Assembly (NCBI GenBank): GCA_039818825.1
Contig: JBCBTD010000002.1
Location: 104,412-168,411, forward strand
Reading direction: 5' to 3'
Origin: JBCBTD01 sp039818825
GTDB lineage: Bacteria > Pseudomonadota > Alphaproteobacteria > Geminicoccales > Geminicoccaceae
Length of the DNA: 64,000 nt
The position numbers and the translations under genes are program-made. The notes beneath the pieces are model-generated. The model saw only the letters and a list, made by a program, of their open reading frames with translations. It was not told the origin of the DNA and made no database searches. Shown piece by piece: positions 54,217 to 62,695 of the stretch (position 1 is the stretch's first letter; each line of letters opens with the position of its first letter).

Positions 54217-55656
54217 TCACGCCTCCCCAAACGGCAGCACCGGCGGCGCGATCTCCCAATGATCCCGCCCGGCCCAATCCAACCCGGCCACCTTCGCCGC
54301 CGCGCGTTTCTGCGCCTCGTCCATCGCCTGCGCAGCGGCCGCGTAGTCCAGGGTCGTGCAGTGTCCGTCCTGGACGACCTGCCGGCCATCGACCCAAACG
54401 TCCTTCACCGCGCGGTCGGCGGCGGCGTAGATCAGGCTCTTCAACGGATCCCGCAGCGGCTGCATCGAGGGGGCGGTCGTGTCGACCACCACGAGGTCGG
54501 CCTTGGCGCCCGCCTGGAGGCGGCCGATGTCGTCGCGGCGGAGGATGGCGGCGCCGCCTGTGGTGCAGGCGTCGAACACCTGGCTCGTGCGGAGGTCGAA
54601 CACGTCCTCGGAGACGACGCGGGAGAGGTAGAGCGCGCTTCGCATCTCCTCCAGCATGTTGTGCGGGTAGGTGTCGGTGCCGAGGCCGACGTGGACGCCG
54701 TCGCGCAAGTAGCGGCCGAGCGTTTGCAGGGTGATGCCCCGCCGTTGAAAGACCGTCGGGCAATGGGCGACGGCGGTGCCGGTCTCCACCAGTCGGGCGA
54801 GGTCGCCGGTGCGCGACCACAGCGCCCGGCGGTGGTGGTCGAGGAAGATGCCGTGGCCGATGATGCTGTCGGCATCGAGCACGCCCAGGTTGTCGAGCCA
54901 TTGGATCGGCGTCTGCCCGTGCCGGCGGGTGATCTCGTGGAACTCGACGACGCTCTGAGCGGCGTGGATCTGCATCCTGAGGCCACGGTCCTTGGCGGCC
55001 GCGAGGCTGTCCCGGATCAGCTCGGGCGTGCAGGTGTCGATCTGCGACGGTGCAATCATCGCACCGATGCGCCCTGAGGGATGGGCGACCGCCTCGTCGA
55101 CGACGGCGAGCGCCTGATCCATGGCGGCGCGGCCGCCGTCCGGCTCCCACTCGTACTCGACGACGTGGCCGTTCTTGGTGAACCAGCGCGCCGAGCGGTA
55201 CATCGGTGCCGCGATGCCGCGGATGCCGCTCTGGGCCAAGGTGTCGAGCCATCCGTCATAGGGGACCGACAGATCGACCACGGTGGTCACGCCGCTCATC
55301 AACAGCTCGGCCAGCGCGACCTGGGCACAAGCGACGTTGCCCGCCGCATCGGGCCGGTAGATCGGCATGAACTCGAACAAGGAGCTCATGTAGAGCGCCG
55401 GTGAGCCCAGTTCGTCGAGAAAGCCCTTGTTCATCGGCTCCGACAACGGATGGCTGTGGACGTTGACGAGGCCGGGCATGACGAACCGTCCCCGGCCGTC
55501 GATCTCGACGTCGAAAGCGCCGGCGAAGCCCTGCCCGACATGGACGATGCGGTCGTCCGTGAACGCGACGTCGGCATCGCGCAGGTAGCTGTGGTGCCCG
55601 CCGCTCGTGTCCCAAGCGGCGACCCAGTCGGCGTTGCGGATCAGGGTCGTGGTCAT
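54217..55656 (-). CDS. Amidohydrolase, chlorohydrolase/deaminase type
   Basis: 479 residues. Metal ligands are seen in NVHSHPLSEPM, MQIHAAQSVVEFHE, SIIGHGIFLDHH and GLGTDTYPHN, the pattern of the TrzN/AtzB/SAH-deaminase branch. The start ATG 55656 overlaps the stop of the upstream YtcJ-like gene by ATGA. Substrate is probably an aminated ring or amide. Confidence 0.87.
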   Translation of the reverse strand: MTTTLIRNADWVAAWDTSGGHHSYLRDADVAFTDDRIVHVGQGFAGAFDVEIDGRGRFVMPGLVNVHSHPLSEPMNKGFLDELGSPALYMSSLFEFMPIYRPDAAGNVACAQVALAELLMSGVTTVVDLSVPYDGWLDTLAQSGIRGIAAPMYRSARWFTKNGHVVEYEWEPDGGRAAMDQALAVVDEAVAHPSGRIGAMIAPSQIDTCTPELIRDSLAAAKDRGLRMQIHAAQSVVEFHEITRRHGQTPIQWLDNLGVLDADSIIGHGIFLDHHRRALWSRTGDLARLVETGTAVAHCPTVFQRRGITLQTLGRYLRDGVHVGLGTDTYPHNMLEEMRSALYLSRVVSEDVFDLRTSQVFDACTTGGAAILRRDDIGRLQAGAKADLVVVDTTAPSMQPLRDPLKSLIYAAADRAVKDVWVDGRQVVQDGHCTTLDYAAAAQAMDEAQKRAAAKVAGLDWAGRDHWEIAPPVLPFGEA

Positions 55657-57272
55657 GACGCGGCCCCTTCGCGCGCGAAGGCGATCTCGCCGCCTTTGAT
55701 GGTCAGATCGCACCGGGCGTCGAGGAGGCCGTCCGGCTCCGCCTCCAGGAGGTCGGTGTCGAAGACGGCGACGTCCGCAAGCTGGCCACGCACCAAGCGG
55801 CCTTTTTCCTGCTCGGCCCGACCGACGAAGGCGCTCTGCAGCGTATAGGCATCGAGCGCTTCGTCGATGGTCAGGCTCTCTTGACCACCGAGGATCGTGC
55901 CGCGGTCGGTTCGTCGCGTGACCATGGTGTAGAGATTGGGGAACGGGTTGCAGTCGGTGACCGGACAGTCGGTGCTGGCCGAAGGGCGCAGCCCGGCCGA
56001 GCGCCAGGTCCGCATCGGGTATGCGGCGGCAGCCCGCGCTTCGCCGAGCACGTCGATGTAGAGGTCGCCGAAGTCGTACATGAACGAGGGTTGAGGTGCC
56101 GGGTAGACACCCAGCGCCTGCATCCGGGCGATCTGCTCACCCGTGCTGTAACCGCAATGCTCGATCCGGTGGCGCCGGTCGGGCCAGGGTTCGGCAGCGA
56201 GTGCACGGTCGTAGGCATTCAGCACCTGCTCGATGGCCGCGTCACCGATGGCGTGGATCGCCATCTGATAGCCCTTATGGTGGTAGTCGGCGACGAAGGC
56301 GTTCAGCGCTGCGTCCTCCAGCGACAGGAGACCGTGGCCGCCGCCGACATAGGCCTCGGTCATGGCGGCGGTCCGACCGCCGGCGCTGCCGTCGGTGAAG
56401 ATCTTCACCGCGCCCACCCGCAGCTCCGCGTCGCCCGTGCCCGTGACGAGGCCAGCGGCGAAGCAGGGCTCGACGATGCCGCCCGGGCCGCCCAAGAGGC
56501 ACATGTCGACGCGCACGGGCAACCGGTTGCTGCGCTTAGCGTCATGGTAGGCACCGATCTCGGCGAAGCCCTGGCGCATGCCGACCGCGGCGTCCATCAC
56601 GCTCGTGATGCCATGGCTGGCGCAGTACCTGCCGCCGCGCTCGATCGCGTCGACCAAATCGCCGTGGGTGACGTCCGGCAGCACCGCTTTGACGGCGTCG
56701 CGACCACTCTCGGCGAGGAGTCCCGTCAGCTCGCCGTCGACGACCTCGATCAGTCCGCCGGGCGGCGACGGTGTGGAGGCGTCGATCCCGGCGAGCCGCA
56801 GCGCCGCCGAGTTGGCGATGGCCAGATGCCCGTCGGTACGGGTCACCAGGACCGGATGGTCGGGGGCGGCGCTGTCCAGCTCCAACCGCGTCGGGTGGCG
56901 TCCGACGTCGAGCTTGAAGTGGTCGTAGCCGCGCCCCAGCACCCACGAGCCGCGCGGCATCGCCGCCGCCCGCGCTCGCACCGCTTCCAACATGGCCGCC
57001 AAGGTCGGTGCCACCTTCGGCCGTAGGTCGACCTCGGCCATCGCGAGCCCGAGCGGCAGCAAATGCAGGTGCACGTCGTAGAGGCCAGGTGTGGCCAGCC
57101 GCCCGTCGAGGTCGACGACGCGGGTCCGGGGTCCGACGAGCGGTGCAATGTCGGCGTCGTCGCCGGTCGCCAGCACCTTGCCGCCGAAGACCGCTAAGGC
57201 CTGAGCAACGCCTTCCTCCAGGCCGCACCAGATCTTGCCGCCGCGCAGCACGAGGTCGGCCGTTGCCTGCAT
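55653..57272 (-). CDS. Amidohydrolase, YtcJ-like
   Basis: 539 residues. DVHLHLLPLG, GAVKIFTDGSAGGRTAAMTE, AIHAIGDAAIEQ, RIEHCG and STDCPVTDCNPF match the YtcJ/N-substituted formamide deformylase-like family. GGAGG precedes ATG 57272. It is co-transcribed with the next amidohydrolase, so a two-step hydrolytic route is likely. Confidence 0.88.
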   Translation of the reverse strand: MQATADLVLRGGKIWCGLEEGVAQALAVFGGKVLATGDDADIAPLVGPRTRVVDLDGRLATPGLYDVHLHLLPLGLAMAEVDLRPKVAPTLAAMLEAVRARAAAMPRGSWVLGRGYDHFKLDVGRHPTRLELDSAAPDHPVLVTRTDGHLAIANSAALRLAGIDASTPSPPGGLIEVVDGELTGLLAESGRDAVKAVLPDVTHGDLVDAIERGGRYCASHGITSVMDAAVGMRQGFAEIGAYHDAKRSNRLPVRVDMCLLGGPGGIVEPCFAAGLVTGTGDAELRVGAVKIFTDGSAGGRTAAMTEAYVGGGHGLLSLEDAALNAFVADYHHKGYQMAIHAIGDAAIEQVLNAYDRALAAEPWPDRRHRIEHCGYSTGEQIARMQALGVYPAPQPSFMYDFGDLYIDVLGEARAAAAYPMRTWRSAGLRPSASTDCPVTDCNPFPNLYTMVTRRTDRGTILGGQESLTIDEALDAYTLQSAFVGRAEQEKGRLVRGQLADVAVFDTDLLEAEPDGLLDARCDLTIKGGEIAFAREGAAS

Positions 57273-57334
57273 GGTCGGTCCTCCACAAGCCCGTTGTCTC
57301 GTCAGCCTAGCGGCGGCGCCAGACCCGGCAACCG

Positions 57335-58147
57335 TCAGTCGTCGGTGGCGCGAGCCGTAGCGTCGTAGGTCGCGGTCGCACGCACCACGTCGATACCGCC
57401 ATCCTGGCGTCGAAGCCGGCTGCGCACGGTGCCTTCCGGATCGGCCGTGACCGTCAGTTCGAACCGGTCCGTCAGCCGACATTCGGCGCGGAAAGCGACT
57501 TCGAAGTCGAGCGGTGCCAAAGGGGCGTCGACCGATCCGGCCGCACCGCCGAGCACCCAAGCGATCAGGTGGGTGTTGTTGACGTGCCCCCAGAGGTCGA
57601 TCTCGGCCGGCCGAGGCGAAATCACGACGGACGCGACGTTGGCACCGCCGCCCGTGCCGGCTTTGCGGAAGTCGAGCAGGGCCGGCCCAGGCGGCGGAAT
57701 CCGCTCGAAGATCGTCTCGACTCGGCCGAGCGGGCGCCGCGCGTCCAGGTCGAACAGCGACCAGGAACTGGTACCGAGGCCGATCACGCCGCCCGCGTCG
57801 GTCGAGAACCGGAACGCCCGCCGGGCGGCCCGGCGTTCGATGCCCGACGCCCAAGTCTCGACGAGCACCGCGTCGCCCAGGCGCGGGTAGGCGCGGGCCA
57901 GCAGCCGCAGGCGGCCGAGCACCCAGACGGCGCGTTCCGGCAAGACGCAGTCATGGCCCATACCGAGGCTCACGGCGTGGCGAGCAGCGGCGTCCTGGGC
58001 CATGTCGGCCAGGGCCACCAGCGAGACGTGACCGCCGGGCAGCGTCTCCCGTACCCGCGTCCGAAATACCTCGCGACCGGCGCCTGGTGGGGCCTTGGCC
58101 GCGGTTGGCTCTTGCCAATCCATCATCGCCTCTGTGCTCATGGTCAT
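57335..58147 (-). CDS. Acyl-ACP thioesterase-like double hotdog protein
   Basis: 270 residues. Two hotdog repeats: the first with WVLGRLRLLARAYPRLGDA, the second with IDLWGHVNNTHLIAWVLGG, whose Asp-His-Asn pattern is the acyl-ACP thioesterase (FatA-like) active site. It should free fatty acids from ACP or CoA. AGGG precedes ATG 58147. It is divergent from the M20 gene. Confidence 0.85.
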   Translation of the reverse strand: MTMSTEAMMDWQEPTAAKAPPGAGREVFRTRVRETLPGGHVSLVALADMAQDAAARHAVSLGMGHDCVLPERAVWVLGRLRLLARAYPRLGDAVLVETWASGIERRAARRAFRFSTDAGGVIGLGTSSWSLFDLDARRPLGRVETIFERIPPPGPALLDFRKAGTGGGANVASVVISPRPAEIDLWGHVNNTHLIAWVLGGAAGSVDAPLAPLDFEVAFRAECRLTDRFELTVTADPEGTVRSRLRRQDGGIDVVRATATYDATARATDD

Positions 58148-58212
58148 GCCGACCCTGGCTGACGGCGCGGGCCGTCCGGTGCAAGGTCATCGAAGTGACC
58201 GGAGGCAGATCG

Positions 58213-59496
58213 ATGACGGAACTGGACCTGCGAGCGGCGGTGGAGGCCGCGATCGATTCGGCGTTCGAGGCGCAGATCGAAGCGACCCGAGCGTTGGTCG
58301 CCGTGCCTAGCTTGCGCGGCGCCGAGGGGCCAGCCCAGGATCTGATGGCCGATCTCATGCGCGCTCGGGCCTGGGCCGTCGACGATTGGGAGGTGCAGGC
58401 CGACGAGCTGCGCGACCAGCCCGGTTGGGGGCCCTTGGAAACCTCGACGGGCGCCGTGCGGAGCGTCGTCGGTACTCTCCAACCGCGCGACGTGCGCGGT
58501 CGCTCGTTGATCCTCCAGGGCCATGTCGACGTCGTGCCGCCGGGGCCTTTGGAGATGTGGACCACGCCCCCGTTCCAGCCGGTGGTCCGCGATGGCTGGA
58601 TGTACGGCCGCGGTGCCTGCGACATGAAGTCAGGGCTGATCGCCGCACTGTTCGCCCTGGACGCTCTCCGCACCGTCGGGCTTCGGCCGGCCGCGCGGGT
58701 TCATGTTCAGTCGGTGATCGAGGAAGAGAGCACCGGTCTTGGGGCGCTGGCGACGTTGGCGCGTGGCTATCGAGCCGACGGCTGCCTGATCCCCGAGCCG
58801 ACCGGCGGCGCGCTCAACCGCAGCCAAGTCGGTGTGCTTTGGTTCCGGCTGAAGGTCCGCGGCCGTCCGGCTCACGTCGCCTACGCGCAACAGGGCGCCA
58901 ACGCCATTCTTGCCGCCTACCACCTGATCCGGGCGCTCCGTGATCTGGAAGCCGACTGGAACGCGCGCGCCGTGACGGCCGAGCATTGGTCTGACGTCGA
59001 CCACCCCCTGAACTTCAACCCAGGCATCATCCGTGGCGGCGAGTGGGCGTCGTCGGTGCCCGCCTGGTGCGACGTCGACTGCCGCATCGCCGTCCTGCCG
59101 GGTTGGTCGTTGGCGGCCTGCCGGGCGGAGATCGAAGCGGTGGTGCAGCGCGCCGCCGGCGACGACCCGTTCCTTCGCGACAACCCGCCCGAGGTCGTCT
59201 GGAGTGGTTTTCTCAGCGAAGGTTACACCTTCCACGACGCCGCCCAAGAAGCGGCGCTGCAGACCGCCCATGCCGCGGTCTACGGCGCCAACGCCGTGCC
59301 CGAGCGGGTCATGACCGGCCTCACCGACACGCGATTCTATGGCCTCTACCACGGCATCCCCGCCTTTTGCTTCGGCGCCGAGGGCGAGCGTATCCACGGT
59401 TTCGACGAGTGCGTCGACCTCGCCTCGGTCAAGCGTCTGACGCTGCTTTTGGCGTTGTTCGTCGCCGCGTGGTGCGGCACCGAAGAGGCCGCTTGA
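58213..59496 (+). CDS. M20-family metallopeptidase/deacylase (ArgE/DapE type)
   Basis: 427 residues. Metal and catalytic sites: LQGHVDVVPPG, YGRGACDMKSG, the Glu pair in IEEESTG, IPEPTGG and the late His in RIHGFDEC. A dimerisation domain is inserted as usual (LKVRGRPAHVAYAQQ). GGAGG precedes ATG 58213. Substrate is unknown, perhaps an N-acyl amino acid. The GNAT-like gene follows after one base. Confidence 0.9.
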   Translation: MTELDLRAAVEAAIDSAFEAQIEATRALVAVPSLRGAEGPAQDLMADLMRARAWAVDDWEVQADELRDQPGWGPLETSTGAVRSVVGTLQPRDVRGRSLILQGHVDVVPPGPLEMWTTPPFQPVVRDGWMYGRGACDMKSGLIAALFALDALRTVGLRPAARVHVQSVIEEESTGLGALATLARGYRADGCLIPEPTGGALNRSQVGVLWFRLKVRGRPAHVAYAQQGANAILAAYHLIRALRDLEADWNARAVTAEHWSDVDHPLNFNPGIIRGGEWASSVPAWCDVDCRIAVLPGWSLAACRAEIEAVVQRAAGDDPFLRDNPPEVVWSGFLSEGYTFHDAAQEAALQTAHAAVYGANAVPERVMTGLTDTRFYGLYHGIPAFCFGAEGERIHGFDECVDLASVKRLTLLLALFVAAWCGTEEAA

Positions 59497-59497
59497 G

Positions 59498-59995
59498 ATG
59501 GCCTACCGCCGGCCGCTGTTGCCGGACGGCGTCGTGCCGCCGCTGGTACTGGAAGGCGCCGGCTTCCGGCTGCGGCCGCTGACGATCCACGATCTCGTTC
59601 GCGACTACGACGCGGTGATGAGCAGTGTCGACCGGCTGCGTGGTGCCATGGACCCGTCGAGCGCCTGGCCCGTCGGGTTGACCCTGGAGGACGACCTGAT
59701 CGATCTCGCGTGGCACCAGCGAGAATTCACGCTCGGCCACTCCTTCGCCTACTCGGTCGTCTCACCGGACGAGGTGCGCTGCCTCGGCTGCGCCTACGTC
59801 TACCCGAGCGATCGCTGGGGCTTCGACGCCATGGCGTTCTATTGGGTCCGCGCCAGCGAAGCGGCGACCGGTCTCGACGAGCGGCTCGGCGTGGCGTTCC
59901 GGGCGTGGCTGCGCGACGACTGGCCGCTCGACACGATCGCCTTTCCCGGCCGTGACGTCGCCTGGGCCGACTGGGCGGCGTGCGATCCTATTTGA
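59498..59995 (+). CDS. GNAT-like N-acetyltransferase
   Basis: 165 residues. FRLRPLTIHDLVRDYDAVM, YSVVSPDEVRCLGCAYVYP and a following AFYWVRASEA strand resemble the GNAT fold. The acetyl-CoA pyrophosphate loop is not typical, so activity is uncertain. It overlaps the convergent cupin gene by eight bases and follows the M20 gene closely. Confidence 0.65.
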   Translation: MAYRRPLLPDGVVPPLVLEGAGFRLRPLTIHDLVRDYDAVMSSVDRLRGAMDPSSAWPVGLTLEDDLIDLAWHQREFTLGHSFAYSVVSPDEVRCLGCAYVYPSDRWGFDAMAFYWVRASEAATGLDERLGVAFRAWLRDDWPLDTIAFPGRDVAWADWAACDPI

Positions 59996-60272
59996 ACTCG
60001 GTTTCGACGAAGACGAACTCGAAGCCGTTGGGGTTCACCACGTCGTGCTCCACCCCGGCCTCGCGGAAGTAAGGCACGCCAGCGGTGAGGTCGGCGAAGG
60101 TGGCCTGGCCCTCGCCGTTGACCAGCTTCAGCTGCCCCGTCGTCATCGGCACGACGACATAGTCGTACGCATGGCGGTGCCAGCCAGTCGCCTCACCGGG
60201 CGCGAAACGCCACTCGGTGACCCTTGTGCGGTCGTTGTCGATGAAGACGGTGGGTGTGGCCGACGTCGGCAT
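59988..60272 (-). CDS. Cupin-domain protein
   Basis: 94 residues. RFAPGEATGWHRHAYDYVVV supplies the two metal histidines and the Glu is replaced by Asp-Tyr; the second motif (PYFREAGVEHDVVN) keeps a His. Single-domain RmlC-like cupin of unknown function. GGGGGAG precedes ATG 60272. Confidence 0.85.
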   Translation of the reverse strand: MPTSATPTVFIDNDRTRVTEWRFAPGEATGWHRHAYDYVVVPMTTGQLKLVNGEGQATFADLTAGVPYFREAGVEHDVVNPNGFEFVFVETEFK

Positions 60273-60428
60273 GTGATTGCTCCCCCAGGATCGGCCCGAG
60301 GCTAGGCGGCGACCGACGGCCGAACAAGCCGGCGGCTGCAATGAGCGCTGGCGCAAATCTTGGACCGTGCTAGAGCGGATGTGTGTCGAAACTGCAATCT
60401 ATCAGCAAAAATTCGTGGGAGGCGTGAC

Positions 60429-62597
60429 ATGGCATCGGACGAGGTGATCGGCCAAGGATTGAGTGAAGCCCCGTCGACCGAGCCGTTCGTGATCGCCGGC
60501 GAGCCGGTCGCAACCCCTGACTACCTGATTCCGAAGATGGATCAGTACCCGGTTGCCGACCCCGCCTACTACAAACAGCTCTTCATCCACGATACGCGGC
60601 CGGCGTCGAAGAAACTCTCGGAGCTGGCCGGCGTCGTCGACCCGTTCGCCGATGTCGACGACGCGTCGCTCGCGGCGCAAGGGCCGGTGGAAGGGGCCTT
60701 GCTGACCTACGAACAGGCATGGCGGCAGGAGGGCTTGGCTCTCGGTCGCCTGCTGCACTCCCTCTGCCTGGCGCCCGGCGAAGTCACGCAGATCGCCGTC
60801 GTCGACTTCAACCGCCGCGTCAGCGGGCTGAGCACCGAGGTCGCGGCCCAGGATGATGCGGTCAGCTCCGGCAACACGATCATCTCGGCCGATCAAGAGG
60901 TCAAGAACGCGACCGCAAAGCAGGTCGAGAGCGGCTCGAGCTCGCAGCTGTCGCATTCGACCCAAGCCCAGGGCTCGGTGAGTGGTGGTGGGCTGTTCGT
61001 CAGCGGCAGCGCGTCGACCGCCTCCAACTTCGGGATGGGCGTGGCGACGGCGAGCAGCGCATCCAGCTCGGCCATCGGCGCCGAGAGCGCGCGGGCGTTG
61101 CATCAGACCACGGTCGCCAAGAGCCAAGCGACGCGCTCGCGGCGCGCCACCCAGATCCGCGAAACCAGCGAGAGCGAGACCCAGACCGCGACCACCCGGG
61201 TGCTGGCAAACTACAATCACATGCACTCGCTGACGATGATGTTCTTCGAGGTCGTCCAGATCTTCAAGCTGAGCACCCGAGTCGTCGACGCCGAACGCGT
61301 GATCTTCGTGCCGATGAAGGAGTTGGATTTCACCGAAGAAGCGGTACGCGCGAATGCGCAGCGGCTGCTAGCAGTCTTGCGAGAAACAGGGCAGAGCGAT
61401 CACTTCGATGATTTGATCGCCTTTTTGAATTCAGAGACGGCGACGCTGCACTCGCAATTGGAGCTCGATCGTGAGTACATGAAGGCAGTCATCAACGAAC
61501 TCATCAGCGATGTTGATTGGGACGATGATCTGCCAGTCGGCTTGGAGCCGCCGAACGACCGACAGATCATGCGGTTTTTCAAGTTCGTCGACAAAAAGAC
61601 AGAGTTGGAACTCGAGAAAGTGGCACGCCGTGGCGACGCCATCTCCGAGCAAGATCGTCGGAAGATCGATGAATACTTAGAAAAAATCGTGAGAGGCAAG
61701 GAAGCTTTCGCGAAATTCCGAAAATCGCGGAACGCGCTCGACGCGGCGCTGTACATCGTTCAGTTCTTCAAAGCCAACCAGCTTTGGTTCAGCCAGCAGC
61801 TGTGGATGCGGATGGACGCGGCGCGGATCCAGCGATTGGTGGCCAAGCACACGTTCAAGGGAACGCCGCTGGCCAACCTCCTCGATCCGCGGCCGCTCGG
61901 GGTTTACGGCCAGTACGTCGCCTTCCGCCTGCCGCATGCCAGCCGCACCGGCGACGCGTCGTTCGCCCGACGCTATGTCCAGAAGGCGGGCGACGACAGC
62001 GTGCCCGAGGATTACGTGGCGATGCCGAGCGGCGGTGTGTTCGGCGAAGCGGTGCTTGGCCAGTCGGTCGCGGCCGAGAAGATCGACCTGACCCGCTTTT
62101 GGAACTGGCAGGATTCGCCGATCCCGATCCTGCCGCCGACGATGCAGCCGCTCGGGCTCGGTAGCCGGGCGCAGGGGGTCGACTTCACCCGGGTCGAGCT
62201 GGACGAGGCGCTGGCCAAGCTCCAGGACGTCATCCCACCCGAGCGCGGCGACCTCAGCGCGTTGATCGGCAAGATCAAGGAGGGCTTCAGCGACATGAGC
62301 GGAAGCCAGGGCCTCGGTTCGACGCTGGCAGCGCAAATCGCCGCGGCGCAGGCCGGTGCCACAGACGCCGGCGAGCAGAGCTTGGCGGTGCAGAAGAACC
62401 TTCAGGACTTCGCCGTCGGCATCGCCAACAGCGAGGTCGGCAAGGCGGCGACCGCGGCGTTGCTGGCGAAGGGCACGGGTGGCGCCACGGTCATGGGCGG
62501 CGTACTCGCCCGCGGTGCGTCGACTGCAGGGCGCGGCGCCGCCAACGGCGCGGGGACGCCGACCGACGGCCCGGCGACGACCGACGGGTCCGACTGA
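60429..62597 (+). CDS. Large unrecognised Ser-rich protein
   Basis: 722 residues from ATG 60429 after GGGAGG. An N-terminal region has LALGRLLHSLCLAPGEVTQI and VVDFNRRVSG. Residues about 145-245 are a Ser/Thr/Gln/Ala-rich segment with little structure. ANYNHMHSLTMMFFEVVQIF marks a conserved-looking helix near 260-280. A Gly/Ala-rich tail ends the protein. No signal peptide is seen. The coding of 61375-61760 is much less GC-rich than its surroundings. I have seen similar LHSLCLAPGE-type segments in other large hypothetical proteins, with no known role. Confidence 0.75.
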   Translation: MASDEVIGQGLSEAPSTEPFVIAGEPVATPDYLIPKMDQYPVADPAYYKQLFIHDTRPASKKLSELAGVVDPFADVDDASLAAQGPVEGALLTYEQAWRQEGLALGRLLHSLCLAPGEVTQIAVVDFNRRVSGLSTEVAAQDDAVSSGNTIISADQEVKNATAKQVESGSSSQLSHSTQAQGSVSGGGLFVSGSASTASNFGMGVATASSASSSAIGAESARALHQTTVAKSQATRSRRATQIRETSESETQTATTRVLANYNHMHSLTMMFFEVVQIFKLSTRVVDAERVIFVPMKELDFTEEAVRANAQRLLAVLRETGQSDHFDDLIAFLNSETATLHSQLELDREYMKAVINELISDVDWDDDLPVGLEPPNDRQIMRFFKFVDKKTELELEKVARRGDAISEQDRRKIDEYLEKIVRGKEAFAKFRKSRNALDAALYIVQFFKANQLWFSQQLWMRMDAARIQRLVAKHTFKGTPLANLLDPRPLGVYGQYVAFRLPHASRTGDASFARRYVQKAGDDSVPEDYVAMPSGGVFGEAVLGQSVAAEKIDLTRFWNWQDSPIPILPPTMQPLGLGSRAQGVDFTRVELDEALAKLQDVIPPERGDLSALIGKIKEGFSDMSGSQGLGSTLAAQIAAAQAGATDAGEQSLAVQKNLQDFAVGIANSEVGKAATAALLAKGTGGATVMGGVLARGASTAGRGAANGAGTPTDGPATTDGSD

Positions 62598-62695
62598 GTC
62601 GTCGCTGCGGATCGTCGCGCCGGTCGGATCAGCGCTGGTGCCGGCGGCGGCCAGGCGCCACGGTGTGCAGGCGATCCGCAGCGGGAGACAGCTCG

